Source: CAYZJV01 sp964478945
Lineage (GTDB): Bacteria; Spirochaetota; Spirochaetia; Sphaerochaetales; Sphaerochaetaceae
Direction: 5' to 3'
Assembly: GCA_964478945.1 (NCBI GenBank)
Contig: CAYZJV010000007.1
Span: 1-64,000 of the forward strand
Length of the DNA: 64,000 bases
The notes below the pieces were generated by a model. It made no database searches and was not told the origin of the DNA. It saw only the letters and a list, made by a program, of their open reading frames with translations. Of the stretch, positions 1 to 8,789 are shown piece after piece. The translations under genes and the position numbers were made by a program. How positions within the stretch are numbered: the stretch's first letter is position 1; every line of letters starts with the position of its first letter.

Positions 1-1482
1 CTCGGGATAGAGCACAAATCGATCCAATAGGGACATCACCCTTCGAGTGGCCTCTTCAATCGCCGAATCATCGGTCTTGCACTTCGCGCGACTGGCTTGC
101 CCCGCCTTCGCTCCTTTGGTGATCACCGTGGGTTGGGTATGCTCGAGCACCAACTTGATGATGGATGCGATTTCCCGCATTTCGGGTTCCCCCATCCCTA
201 GTGTGGTGACCGCAGGAGTACCGATTCTCAATCCACTGGTATACCAGGGACCATTGGGATCGAACGGTAGGGCATTCCTATTGAGAGTGACACCACATTC
301 ACGCAATGCGCTTTCCGCTTGTCGACCGTTGAGGCCGAACTTGCGCACGTCGAGCAACATCAAGTGGTTGTCGGTACCACCTGTGGCGACATCGATTCCC
401 TCTTCGATGCAGGCTGCGGCCAAGGCGCGTGAATTCTTCACAATATTTTGCGCATACGTTTGGAACGAATCATCAAGGGCTTCGGTGAATGCAACCGCCT
501 TGGCGGCCATCATGTGGGGAAGCGGTCCTCCAATGACCAGGGGACATCCCTTGTCCACCGCTTCGGCAAATTCCTTCTTGCAAAGGATCATGCCTCCCCT
601 GGGACCCCGAAGTGTCTTGTGGGTGGTGGTGGTCAAGACATCGGCCCATGCCACCGGATCGTAGTTGCCTTCCATCACCTTTCCTGCCACCAAACCTGCG
701 AAATGGGCCATGTCGACCATGAATACCGCACCGACCGAGTGGGCGATCTCACTCATCCTCTTGAAATCGATCAATCGGGGATAGGCACTGTAGCCTGCAA
801 GCAGAATCAAGGGCTTGATCTCCTTGGCTTGCTTCTCAATCGCATCATAATCCAACAATCCCGTCTTCTCGTCCACCGTGTAGCTGTAGGCGTCGAACAT
901 CTGGGCCGATACGTTTTGTCGATATCCGTGGGTCAGGTGCCCTCCAGAGTAATAGTCGAGACCAAGCAATCTCTGGTTCCCGATCTCCTTGCGAAGCCCA
1001 TCCCATTGTTCCTTGGTGAGATCACTAGGATTGGTAGTACCGAGTTTCTCCAAGGAGGGGACTTGGATTCGGGTGTTGAGAATCGCCCAGTAGGCGGTGA
1101 GGTTGGCATCCGCTCCACTGTGTGGTTGCACATAGGCATGTTCGGCACCAAAGAGTTTCCTGGCCTGTTCACACGCGAAGTCCTCGATCGTGTCGACATT
1201 GTCGCAACCGGCATAGAAGCGATGGAATGCGTATCCCTCTGCATATTTATCGGTAAGGAGGTTTCCCATGGCCAGCTGGCATGCAAGGCTGGAGAAATTC
1301 TCGCTTGCAATCAACTTGAGGTGGGATCTCTGGTCGGCCAGCTCCTGCACGATGTTCGATGCGACCAGCGGGGAAACCGAAGCGACCTTATCGAGCGAGG
1401 CGAGATACGCGATGAAGCCACTGTCGATCTTTTCGACCGGTGTCTTCTTCAGATAATCCTGCAAGATGGATGGTGTACTCAT
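1..1482 (-). CDS. glyA: Serine hydroxymethyltransferase, long form (3' end outside window)
   Basis: This gene encodes the cytoplasmic PLP enzyme that interconverts serine and glycine and charges tetrahydrofolate with a one-carbon unit. I translated the minus strand from the ATG at 1482, and the frame stays open to the window edge (494 codons). The PLP-lysine motif THKTLRGPRGG is present, with the lysine near residue 289, preceded by a run of threonines. The N-terminal LIASENFSS motif and the EGY...Y..C cofactor-site region are also clear. The protein is already longer than the usual ~417 residues because of insertions, including one around residues 140-190, of a kind I associate with spirochaete GlyA. 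An AAGGAG ribosome site lies 7 bases before the start. It is divergent from the amino-acid transporter at 1629. Confidence 0.95.
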   Translation of the reverse strand, partial: MSTPSILQDYLKKTPVEKIDSGFIAYLASLDKVASVSPLVASNIVQELADQRSHLKLIASENFSSLACQLAMGNLLTDKYAEGYAFHRFYAGCDNVDTIEDFACEQARKLFGAEHAYVQPHSGADANLTAYWAILNTRIQVPSLEKLGTTNPSDLTKEQWDGLRKEIGNQRLLGLDYYSGGHLTHGYRQNVSAQMFDAYSYTVDEKTGLLDYDAIEKQAKEIKPLILLAGYSAYPRLIDFKRMSEIAHSVGAVFMVDMAHFAGLVAGKVMEGNYDPVAWADVLTTTTHKTLRGPRGGMILCKKEFAEAVDKGCPLVIGGPLPHMMAAKAVAFTEALDDSFQTYAQNIVKNSRALAAACIEEGIDVATGGTDNHLMLLDVRKFGLNGRQAESALRECGVTLNRNALPFDPNGPWYTSGLRIGTPAVTTLGMGEPEMREIASIIKLVLEHTQPTVITKGAKAGQASRAKCKTDDSAIEEATRRVMSLLDRFVLYPE

Positions 1483-1518
1483 GGCAAACTCCTTGTGTGG
1501 GTGAGACGGTTGTGTTGC

Positions 1519-1548
1519 ATTGTGCCTCCTCTCCATGCAACATGTCAA
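1519..1548 (-). promoter_or_regulatory. Possible glyA promoter
   Basis: On the minus strand TTGACA (1548-1543) is followed after 18 bases by CACAAT (1524-1519), about 37 bases before the glyA start. The -35 is perfect and the -10 is weak. If this is the promoter, the transcript starts near 1512 and has a short leader. Confidence 0.4.
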
Positions 1549-1572
1549 TAAATCTGTTGCGAAATACCACTA

Positions 1573-1601
1573 TTGCCACACAATACGTCTATCGGTACAC
1601 T
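1573..1601 (+). promoter_or_regulatory. Promoter of the Na+-dependent transporter
   Basis: TTGCCA (1573-1578), a 17-base spacer and TACACT (1596-1601) make a good sigma-70-type promoter 27 bases before the transporter start, facing away from glyA. Confidence 0.6.
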
Positions 1602-1628
1602 GTGCGGACACCACAACCAGGAGTCTGC

Positions 1629-3014
1629 ATGTCACAGGAAAGGGAGCGGCTTGGCAGTCGCATCGGATTTATATTTCTCTCGGCGGGTTGCGCCATAGGA
1701 TTGGGCAATGTGTGGCGTTTCCCATTCATTACCGGTCAGTACGGAGGAGCCGCATTCGTACTGTTGTACATACTGTTCCTTCTGATCTTCGGTCTCCCGA
1801 TCATGATCATGGAATTTTCCATCGGCCGCGCTTCACAACAGAATATCGGTCTGGCGCTGAAGACCTTGGAACCCAGAGGTTCGAAATGGCATGTATATGG
1901 ACCGATAGCCATCGGGGGAAACTACGTCCTCATGATGTTCTACACCACGGTAAGCGGTTGGCTTCTCGCCTACTTTGTAGGTATGGCGAAAGGAGACTTC
2001 AACGGATTGTCGTCCGATGCTGTAGGGGCCTATTTCGGAGGAATGTTGAGCAATCCGTTGGGAATGACGTTCTGGATGATCGTCGCAACGCTTCTGGGAC
2101 TTGGCATCGTGGGAATCGGGCTACAGAAGGGTGTGGAGAAGATCACCAAATACATGATGAGCGCATTGTTGGCAGTAATGCTGGTACTTGTAGTCAAATC
2201 GATCACACTCCCCGGAGCAGGAGAAGGTTTGAAGTTCTACCTGTTGCCCGATTTCTCCCGCTTGCATGAAGCGGGTTTCTGGAACGCTGTCTATGCCGCG
2301 ATGGGTCAAGCCTTCTTCACCTTGAGTTTGGGTATTGGAAGCATGGCCATATTCGGCAGCTACATCGGCAAGGAGAGGACTCTGACCGGAGAATCGATCA
2401 ATATCCTGGCCCTCGATACATTCGTCGCTTTGATGAGTGGTCTCATCATATTCCCGGCTTCGTTCGCGTTCGGAGTCGCTCCCGACGCAGGGCCCTCGCT
2501 CATCTTCATCACCCTACCGAACATCTTCAACGCCATGCCGGGAGGAAGACTTTGGGGAACCCTGTTTTTCGTATTCATGAGTTTCGCAGCATTGTCCACC
2601 CTTGTGGCGGTATTCGAGAATATCATCAGCTACTGGATCGATGTGAAGGGTTGGAACAGACGCAAGGCGGTGGTGGTGAACATCATCGCAATCATCCTCC
2701 TTTCCATGCCTTGTGTGCTTGGATTCAATGTACTGGCGAACTTCCAGCCGCTTGGTCCCGGTTCGGGAGTACTCGATCTGGAGGACTTCATCGTCAGCTC
2801 CACTCTGTTGCCACTCGGTTCCCTGGTATTCCTCCTCTTCTGTTGTTCCAAGAGGGGTTGGGGATGGAGGAGCTTCATCGGAGAAGCCGATCAAGGCAAG
2901 GGTGTGAAATTTCCCAAATGGGCCAGATCATACGTTACGTATGTGTTGCCGCTTTTGGTAACCTTTGTATTTATCATGGGATATTGGAACATATTCGCAC
3001 CGCTGTTCGGTTGA
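1629..3014 (+). CDS. Neurotransmitter:sodium symporter family transporter
   Basis: This is an inner-membrane Na+-coupled symporter of the NSS (SNF) family, whose bacterial members mostly import amino acids. From the ATG at 1629 the protein has 461 residues. The start is set by AGGAG at 1619-1623; the frame is open further upstream but without a ribosome site. The N-terminus carries the family signature GSRIGFIFLSAGCAIGLGNV followed by WRFPF, the unwound TM1 region that binds substrate and Na+. About 11-12 hydrophobic segments follow. Lying divergent from glyA, it could supply or clear serine, glycine or another small amino acid, but the sequence does not show the substrate. Confidence 0.92.
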   Translation: MSQERERLGSRIGFIFLSAGCAIGLGNVWRFPFITGQYGGAAFVLLYILFLLIFGLPIMIMEFSIGRASQQNIGLALKTLEPRGSKWHVYGPIAIGGNYVLMMFYTTVSGWLLAYFVGMAKGDFNGLSSDAVGAYFGGMLSNPLGMTFWMIVATLLGLGIVGIGLQKGVEKITKYMMSALLAVMLVLVVKSITLPGAGEGLKFYLLPDFSRLHEAGFWNAVYAAMGQAFFTLSLGIGSMAIFGSYIGKERTLTGESINILALDTFVALMSGLIIFPASFAFGVAPDAGPSLIFITLPNIFNAMPGGRLWGTLFFVFMSFAALSTLVAVFENIISYWIDVKGWNRRKAVVVNIIAIILLSMPCVLGFNVLANFQPLGPGSGVLDLEDFIVSSTLLPLGSLVFLLFCCSKRGWGWRSFIGEADQGKGVKFPKWARSYVTYVLPLLVTFVFIMGYWNIFAPLFG

Positions 3015-3038
3015 TATCTTCACAAGTCCACCTTCGAA

Positions 3039-3059
3039 CGGCTGCCAATTTGGCAGCCG
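3039..3059 (+). terminator. Hairpin after the transporter gene
   Basis: CGGCTGCC and GGCAGCCG form an 8-bp stem with a 5-base loop, 25 bases after the transporter stop. It is followed by a pyrimidine-rich stretch rather than a clean T-run, so it is a likely but imperfect terminator. Confidence 0.55.
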
Positions 3060-3165
3060 ATTCTCCCTTTCAGCCTATCTAATGTATTTTCAATAATATT
3101 CTTCAACATTCTACATGACACTTGTTTTATAATACTCACACATACTGACAACATCGGAGGAAGTT

Positions 3166-4143
3166 ATGAAGCATGTTGTTCATCTTTTTCTAGTCTTGTG
3201 TGTGGGGTTCCTGCTACTCTCAAGCTGTGATCCGAGTTCCGCGTTCACCGAAGTTTCCCTCAACGCGATCGTTGAAGGGAGTTCCAGGGCCGACGACGAT
3301 GACGATTCGGTACGCATCTCCCCAAGCAACTACAAGATGGCGCTCACTTACTTCGCCCTCATCAAGGATGATGGCGACACGGTGACCATCATCGAGGAGG
3401 AGACTCCCGAGGTGCATGACTTTTCCTCCTCCGTACCCCTCTCGGGACTCCTACTGGGCAGGAAGATTATTCCCAAAGGAACCTACATTGGATATGAGAT
3501 GCGGTTCACCTATATAGAGATGGACCTTTTCTCCAGTTTCGACGTCCCAGCCGGGTGTCCCGACGAGACCCACACATTGGTGACCAACAGTGAACCCGAT
3601 TCAGGTACCGATCGGGTTCATCATGAACACACTTTCAGGATGTACTTCAATACCGACGACAAGTTCTACAAGCGTGATTTCGTGGTGAAAACCGGAGAGG
3701 ATGATTCGGAGAATCCGATCTGGTCCTGGATGCGTTGGACAATAGAGGAGAAGGATGAAATGGACGGGTTCTTCATCACCCAGGATACCCATCCCACCAC
3801 CAATATGATCGATTTGTTCCACAACGAGGAATTCTGGGGCGATGAGGCCGACTACGACAACCCCGATACGTTGATCACCATTTCGACAGAGGATGATACT
3901 GGAGCGGTGGACGCGAATATGGATCCTGTCACGATCAAGGTGGACACCACCTTGCTGCTTACGATCAATATCGCGAACACCTTCGATTTCAAGGACGATG
4001 TAGGAACCGTCTACGACAACGACATGTTGGACATCGGACCGTTCTATGATGCGATTCCTCTCGGAGAGGATGCCGGGGACATGTACTATGGGGACCATGG
4101 GTATCATCCGATGATGCCCGTCTTCACCCTCACCGCCAAATGA
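3166..4143 (+). CDS. Acidic putative lipoprotein of unknown function
   Basis: I do not recognise the family. The 325-residue product starts with a lipoprotein signal (hydrophobic residues 6-19, lipobox LLSSC with Cys20), so it is probably exported and lipid-anchored. The mature part is strongly acidic, has an Asp run near residues 43-47 (DDDDD), and ends with an His-, Met- and Tyr-rich tail (DHGYHPMMP). That composition would suit divalent-metal binding, which is inference. The start has GGAGG 5 bases upstream, and a TATAAT box at 3128-3133 may be its -10. It stands alone: the next gene converges on it, 13 bases away. It may be a host- or surface-specific protein of this lineage. Confidence 0.75.
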   Translation: MKHVVHLFLVLCVGFLLLSSCDPSSAFTEVSLNAIVEGSSRADDDDDSVRISPSNYKMALTYFALIKDDGDTVTIIEEETPEVHDFSSSVPLSGLLLGRKIIPKGTYIGYEMRFTYIEMDLFSSFDVPAGCPDETHTLVTNSEPDSGTDRVHHEHTFRMYFNTDDKFYKRDFVVKTGEDDSENPIWSWMRWTIEEKDEMDGFFITQDTHPTTNMIDLFHNEEFWGDEADYDNPDTLITISTEDDTGAVDANMDPVTIKVDTTLLLTINIANTFDFKDDVGTVYDNDMLDIGPFYDAIPLGEDAGDMYYGDHGYHPMMPVFTLTAK

Positions 4144-4156
4144 TGTTCAAGGATTG

Positions 4157-4918
4157 TCATCTCGCGAGCCAGCCTCCATCGACTGCGATCGTGTATCCGT
4201 TCACATAGTCGCTCGCCTTCGATGCGAGAAAGACCGCGGCACCCCTAATATCCTCGGGGGTTCCCCATCTTCCTGCGGGTATGCGGCCGAGGATCTCGGA
4301 ACTCCGCTTCTCATCGGACCGCAATTGCGCGGTGTTGTTGGTTGCCATATAGCCCGGCGCGATTGCATTCACATTGATGCCGTGTTTCGCCCATTCGTTG
4401 GCCATGGCACGGGTCATTCCCATCACCGCGCTCTTGCTCGAGGTGTAGGAGGGAACCCTGATTCCACCTTGGAAGCTCAACATACTGGCGATATTGATGA
4501 TCTTTCCTCCGGTTTTCTGTGTGATGAATTGCCGGGCGACCGCCTGGCTGAAGAAGAACACCGTCTTGCTGTTGATCGCCATCACCTCGTCCCAGTCCTT
4601 CTCAGAATAATCGATCGCATCGACCCTCCGTATAATTCCCGCGTTGTTCATCAGGATATCCACATGACCGAAGGCCTTCACCGTAGTGGCCACAATCCTC
4701 TCCAAAGGTTCAATGGTGAGCAGATTCTCCTTCAATGAGAGAAACTTGCGTCTCAATTTCTCCACCATTTTCCTGGTCTCATCGGAATCGACATAGTCGA
4801 CTCCCACCACATCGGCACCCGCTTCGGCGAATCCGATGCACACACCTTGCCCAAGACCGGTGCTGCTCCCGGTCACTATGGCGACCTTTCCTTCCAAACT
4901 GAAATCATCGAGTATCAT
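4157..4918 (-). CDS. kduD: 2-dehydro-3-deoxy-D-gluconate 5-dehydrogenase
   Basis: This is a short-chain dehydrogenase of 253 residues, the same length as E. coli KduD. It reduces 2,5-diketo-3-deoxygluconate to 2-keto-3-deoxygluconate (KDG) in the breakdown of unsaturated uronates from pectin or other uronic-acid polymers. It has the nucleotide motif TGSSTGLGQG near residue 18, NNAG, the catalytic Ser region IASMLS, and YTSSK (Tyr-x3-Lys). The ATG at 4918 is preceded by GGAGG; an in-frame extension to 4999 overlaps kduI and is unlikely. It lies 11 bases after kduI, which fixes the name against gluconate 5-dehydrogenase relatives. Confidence 0.9.
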   Translation of the reverse strand: MILDDFSLEGKVAIVTGSSTGLGQGVCIGFAEAGADVVGVDYVDSDETRKMVEKLRRKFLSLKENLLTIEPLERIVATTVKAFGHVDILMNNAGIIRRVDAIDYSEKDWDEVMAINSKTVFFFSQAVARQFITQKTGGKIINIASMLSFQGGIRVPSYTSSKSAVMGMTRAMANEWAKHGINVNAIAPGYMATNNTAQLRSDEKRSSEILGRIPAGRWGTPEDIRGAAVFLASKASDYVNGYTIAVDGGWLAR

Positions 4919-4929
4919 GACAACCTCCT

Positions 4930-5760
4930 TCACATCAGTTTGGACATCGGTACATGGTCCATGTCCTCGAAGGTCTGGTTCTCGCCCACCATTCCCCATA
5001 TGAAAGTGTAGGCTCCGGTTCCCGCTCCCGCATGGATGGACCAGGAGGGGCTGATCACCGCTTCCTCGTTACGTACCACCAAGTGTCTGGTCTCATCGGG
5101 TTTGCCGAAAAGATGAAACACCACACGGTCTTCGGGAATATCGAAATAGAGGTAAACCTCCATTCGTCTCTCGTGGGTATGTACCGGCATCGTGTTCCAC
5201 ATCGAACCCGGGGCAAGGATGGTCATTCCCATCACGAGTTGGCAGGTTTCAAGCACCGCAGGATGAAGATATTGGTTGATGACCCGCTTGTTGCCCTCTT
5301 CATCTGAACCGAGGGCAACTTTCCTCGCATCGTCAAGAGTCACCAATCTAGTGGGGTATCCATGATGCGCGGGGGCGCTGTTGAAGTAGAATTTGGCCGG
5401 TTCCTTGGCATTCTTGCTGGAGAATTCAAGTTGCTTGGCTCCCATTCCCACGTAGAGACCATCTCGAGATGACATGGGAAAGTCTTTTCCATCGATCTTG
5501 ACAGTACCATCCCCACCTATGTTGATGATCCCCATTTCACGTCGTTGGAGAAAAAATTCGGTACCCAACTCTTTTCCAACCGGGATCTCCAAGGCCTTCC
5601 CTCCGGGAACCACACTTCCCACGATCATCCTGTCCACATGGCTATAGGTCATGGAGACTTCGCCCATGACGAATAGGTCTTCAATCAAGAAATGTCTTCT
5701 CATCTCTCCTGTGGTCATCCGTTGGGCATACTCTGAATTCACATACTCCCGTACTTCCAT
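4930..5760 (-). CDS. kduI: 5-keto-4-deoxyuronate isomerase
   Basis: KduI converts 4-deoxy-5-ketouronate (5-keto-4-deoxyuronate) to 2,5-diketo-3-deoxygluconate, the step before KduD. The 276-residue product matches the family length (E. coli 278). The cupin metal-binding motif is visible as PVHTHERRMEVYLYF near residues 195-209, with a further histidine in SWSIHAGAGT. It sits between the TRAP importer and kduD in one minus-strand unit, so imported unsaturated uronate monomers can go straight into the Kdu route. No KDG kinase or aldolase gene is in the window. Confidence 0.95.
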   Translation of the reverse strand: MEVREYVNSEYAQRMTTGEMRRHFLIEDLFVMGEVSMTYSHVDRMIVGSVVPGGKALEIPVGKELGTEFFLQRREMGIINIGGDGTVKIDGKDFPMSSRDGLYVGMGAKQLEFSSKNAKEPAKFYFNSAPAHHGYPTRLVTLDDARKVALGSDEEGNKRVINQYLHPAVLETCQLVMGMTILAPGSMWNTMPVHTHERRMEVYLYFDIPEDRVVFHLFGKPDETRHLVVRNEEAVISPSWSIHAGAGTGAYTFIWGMVGENQTFEDMDHVPMSKLM

Positions 5761-5797
5761 GTCTTGCTCCTTATCTTGGTATCATTGATCGTAAGTA

Positions 5798-7075
5798 TTA
5801 GAAAAGTGTCGGCAACCAAAGAGAAATGGGCTTGAGAAACGTCACCATCACCAACACCATGACATTGCACACAATGAACGGGGCTGCCGACTTGAACACC
5901 TCAATGATCGACATTCCGCAGATCTTGCTCGCCACATTGAGACACATCCCCACAGGAGGAGTCACCAGCCCTATGGCGAGCCCCACGATTATGACCGCTC
6001 CGAATTGCAGTTCGTTCATACCGAATTGTTGCATCACCGGTAGAAGTATCGGAGTAATCAACAAAATACAGGGAGTGACGTCGAGGAAGGTTCCCAAGAT
6101 GAGGATCAAGATATCGAGGAATATGAACACCACCCACCAAGGGATCTGTGATTCCATAAGGAAGGTTCCTATCATCGCGGGAACTTGTTCAACTGCGAGA
6201 ATCCAGGTGAAGATCATGGTGAAACCACCGATGATCATGATCGAACTCGACATCATGAAGGTCTTCTTCAATGCTTTGAACACATCCTTCCACAACAATT
6301 CACGGTATACGAAAAATCCCAACACAGCCGCATAGAGAACCGCGACTCCAGCCGATTCGCTTGCGGTTGCGATTCCTCCCGAGACAGTTACGATGATGAG
6401 CAGAGGCATCAGCACGGCCAAGGCCCCATCCTTGGTCACCCGGGCAGCCTCCTTGAGAGTACTCTTCTCCTTCGGTGGATGGTACCCTCGCTTGTGGGAA
6501 ATGATATAGGTGAGCACCAATTGTGTGACACCGACAAGAATACCGGGAATGAGTCCTGCAAGAAACAGCTTTCCAACCGAAGCTCCCGAGACCATCGCAT
6601 ACATGAGCATCGGCACGCTGGGGGGAATGATCATTCCTATGGTGGATGATGCTACGGTAATCCCAGCCGAGATTCCCTTGGGATACCCTTTTCGGACCAT
6701 ATCGGGTATCAGGATGCTACCCAACGCCGAGGTATCGGCGACCGAGGATCCCGAGATTCCTCCGAAGATCATCGACGCGACCACATTTACTTCACCAAGA
6801 CCACCCCGAATGGGTTTCACGGTGAGCATGGCGAAATCGATGAGACGCTTGGTAAGCCCACTATGGTTCATCAACTCCCCAGTGAGCATGAACAGGGGCA
6901 TCGCTATGATGATGAAGCTTTCCGTACCCGACCATACCCTTTGCGGCATGGTCAGAAGGAACGTAGGATTCGCGAGCAGCATATAGACGATTCCGGAGGC
7001 TCCGATGGAGTAGGCTATCGGAACACCAACCACGAGAAGGATGACCAGTGCGGTGAACATGGCTGTCAGTTCCAT
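5798..7075 (-). CDS. TRAP transporter large permease (DctM), uronate locus
   Basis: This is the large inner-membrane subunit of a tripartite ATP-independent periplasmic transporter, 425 residues with about 12 hydrophobic segments. It forms the Na+-driven translocation channel. Family features include FGGISGSSVADTSALGSI near residues 103-120 and the late segment GLAIGLVTPPVGMCLNV. It starts 1 base before the dctQ stop and is followed by kduI. From its position the likely substrate is an uronate or unsaturated uronate. Confidence 0.93.
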   Translation of the reverse strand: MELTAMFTALVILLVVGVPIAYSIGASGIVYMLLANPTFLLTMPQRVWSGTESFIIIAMPLFMLTGELMNHSGLTKRLIDFAMLTVKPIRGGLGEVNVVASMIFGGISGSSVADTSALGSILIPDMVRKGYPKGISAGITVASSTIGMIIPPSVPMLMYAMVSGASVGKLFLAGLIPGILVGVTQLVLTYIISHKRGYHPPKEKSTLKEAARVTKDGALAVLMPLLIIVTVSGGIATASESAGVAVLYAAVLGFFVYRELLWKDVFKALKKTFMMSSSIMIIGGFTMIFTWILAVEQVPAMIGTFLMESQIPWWVVFIFLDILILILGTFLDVTPCILLITPILLPVMQQFGMNELQFGAVIIVGLAIGLVTPPVGMCLNVASKICGMSIIEVFKSAAPFIVCNVMVLVMVTFLKPISLWLPTLF

Positions 7076-7076
7076 A

Positions 7077-7604
7077 TCATATCCTCTCCGTCACATCGTC
7101 CAAATGATCCAGATCATCCTTGTAGTCCTTCACAGGATCGACGATTGTTTTGAATTGTCCTACTATTCCCACGATTGAGTACCACATGGTCAGCACGAAG
7201 GTGACAGGGATCATCGCATAGTAGGTCCCCCGTGGTATTCCTGTGGCGGGAGAAGGGACTCCACCGACTTTACACATCATCCGGATACTGTAAATGCAGA
7301 CGAACGATGAAACGATGAAGATCACCATGTAGGTGGCGACCATGCACACCTTACGTACTTTTGGCGAGGCCTTTTCCATGAAATAGGTGATGGCGATATG
7401 TTCATGTTCCCGCAATCCGAGTGCTGCTCCAAAGAATGTGGTTGCCACGAACACCATGGTCAACAATTCCTCCGACCAGACGAATGCAACCGAAAACACA
7501 TACCGGAGCAACACCGAAACGATGACTCCGGCAGCCAACACACCTACAAGGATTTTTCCCAGCAACGACAGAAAACTGTCGATGGCACGCACCAATCTAT
7601 TCAT
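7077..7604 (-). CDS. TRAP transporter small permease (DctQ), uronate locus
   Basis: This is the small membrane subunit of the same TRAP system, with four hydrophobic helices and a conserved VWSEELLTMVFV-type helix. I chose the ATG at 7604 (175 residues), which has AAAGGTG upstream. An ATG at 7619 is also possible, and longer versions run into the hairpin after dctP. It is coupled to dctM with one base between the genes. Confidence 0.88.
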   Translation of the reverse strand: MNRLVRAIDSFLSLLGKILVGVLAAGVIVSVLLRYVFSVAFVWSEELLTMVFVATTFFGAALGLREHEHIAITYFMEKASPKVRKVCMVATYMVIFIVSSFVCIYSIRMMCKVGGVPSPATGIPRGTYYAMIPVTFVLTMWYSIVGIVGQFKTIVDPVKDYKDDLDHLDDVTERI

Positions 7605-7626
7605 ACCCACACCTTTCATACATGGC

Positions 7627-7649
7627 GGCCCCGGACGAACTCCGGGACC
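7627..7649 (-). other. Intercistronic hairpin after dctP
   Basis: Read on the minus strand, GGTCCCGGA and TCCGGGGCC pair (9 bp, one G-U) around a 5-base loop, starting 14 bases after the dctP stop and ending about 20 bases before dctQ. There is no T-run, so it looks like an mRNA-stabilising or attenuating element. It resembles the hairpins at 14650 and 41450. Confidence 0.6.
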
Positions 7650-7663
7650 GTTTGTGCAATCCG

Positions 7664-8674
7664 TCAATTCTGTTCAACGATTCTTCGCATCTCGTCCAAA
7701 TCTGCTTGTGTAAACACTCCCTTGCCGACAAAGTAGTTGTATACAGGTTTCATCGCATTGATGAACAACTGGCGCTCAGCCTCCGTCGGGACATACACCG
7801 TCACACCACCGGAAACGATCATATCGTAGTAGTAGTCGTTGAGATTCCTGCGCAATTCATTCTGTTTGTCGGTATAGATCCAAGCCCCTTCTTCCAACAC
7901 CTTCTGCAGGTCGGAAGGAAGGCTGTTGAAGAAATCGAGATTCACATCGAAGGGTTCCGGGTGGAACTGGTAATCGATCATGGTCATGAATTTCTGTACT
8001 TCATGGAATTTCATGTCCCCGATGTTCGCCAATGGGTTCTCTTGCCCATCAGCCACATTCGTCTTGAGCGCCATGTAAGTGTCGCCATATGGGATGGATA
8101 CCGGATTCGCACCCAATGCCTCCATAGCCTTGATGATCGATTCGATTGGTGGAGTGCGGATCTTCAACCCCTTCATGTCACTGGGAGTACGTATTGGTCT
8201 GACGTTGTTTGTGATTTGACGGCTGCCCCCGTCACCGACGGCCAACATCTTTATTCCATACTTTTCCGCTGTCTCTCTAATCTTTGTTCCGAAATCACTT
8301 CTGGATACTTTCATAAGATCGGCTTGTGTCGGAAAGAAGAACGGCATGAGGTAAATTTCCAACATCGGCGTCTGGGAAGCGAACACTCCCCCGACAAAGG
8401 CTTCCTGTGTCCCCAACTTCATTGCTTCGATCATCGCCGTCTCATCTCCCAATTGGGCTCCGGGATAGATTTCCACTTGTAGTCGTCCACCAGATTTTTC
8501 CTCGACATACTTCTCCATCTCCAACAGGGCCTTGTGCCGAGTCGATTCGGTGGTTGAGGCATGTCCCAGCTTCATGGTGTACACTTTTTCACCCGCACTC
8601 TCCACTTGCCCCTGGGAGAATACCGCGGGAGCAAGAAGCACCAAGCACAGCATCAAGCAAAAGATTCTTTTCAT
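7664..8674 (-). CDS. TRAP transporter solute-binding protein (DctP), uronate locus
   Basis: This is a periplasmic binding protein of the DctP family, 336 residues with a signal peptide over residues 1-20 (ending AVFSQG). The family opening KLGHASTTESTRHKALLEM and the segment IYPGAQLGDETAMIEAMKLG are clear, as are the mid-protein LKGLKIRTPP and NPVSIPYGDTYMALKT ligand-site segments. The ATG at 8674 has AAGGAGAGG directly upstream. It is the first gene of dctPQM-kduI-kduD and is divergent from an IclR-type regulator, with two KdgR-like operators between them. Confidence 0.93.
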   Translation of the reverse strand: MKRIFCLMLCLVLLAPAVFSQGQVESAGEKVYTMKLGHASTTESTRHKALLEMEKYVEEKSGGRLQVEIYPGAQLGDETAMIEAMKLGTQEAFVGGVFASQTPMLEIYLMPFFFPTQADLMKVSRSDFGTKIRETAEKYGIKMLAVGDGGSRQITNNVRPIRTPSDMKGLKIRTPPIESIIKAMEALGANPVSIPYGDTYMALKTNVADGQENPLANIGDMKFHEVQKFMTMIDYQFHPEPFDVNLDFFNSLPSDLQKVLEEGAWIYTDKQNELRRNLNDYYYDMIVSGGVTVYVPTEAERQLFINAMKPVYNYFVGKGVFTQADLDEMRRIVEQN

Positions 8675-8707
8675 TTTCCTCTCCTTTTCCATATATTGTC
8701 CCATATT

Positions 8708-8724
8708 ATGGAACACTTTTCCAA
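8708..8724. promoter_or_regulatory. KdgR/IclR-like operator, dctP-proximal
   Basis: ATGGAAC-ACT-TTTCCAA is an inverted repeat with arms TGGAA (8709-8713) and TTCCA (8719-8723), 34 bases before the dctP start. It has the same architecture as the site at 8790 and as the known enterobacterial KdgR box. The match is good but degenerate. Confidence 0.55.
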
Positions 8725-8789
8725 ATTTATGGCAAAAAAATAAAATATTTTGCAATATTGCACAAATTCATCTGTATAAATTCCATATT

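Noticed and set aside
47..1551. Plus-strand frames of 205 and 367 codons over glyA
   Set aside because: The minus strand encodes serine hydroxymethyltransferase with all catalytic motifs. These frames are its antisense shadow.
1440..1628. Longer N-terminus for the Na+-dependent transporter
   Set aside because: It would overlap glyA and precede the predicted promoter; the ATG at 1629 has the ribosome site and fits the family start.
4919..4999. N-terminal extension of KduD into kduI
   Set aside because: ATG 4918 gives the exact family length and has GGAGG; the extension has no homologous sequence.
8751..8762. Palindrome TGCAATATTGCA between dctP and iclR
   Set aside because: It lies in very AT-rich DNA where such palindromes arise easily and does not match the two KdgR-like sites. 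I could not tie it to a regulator.
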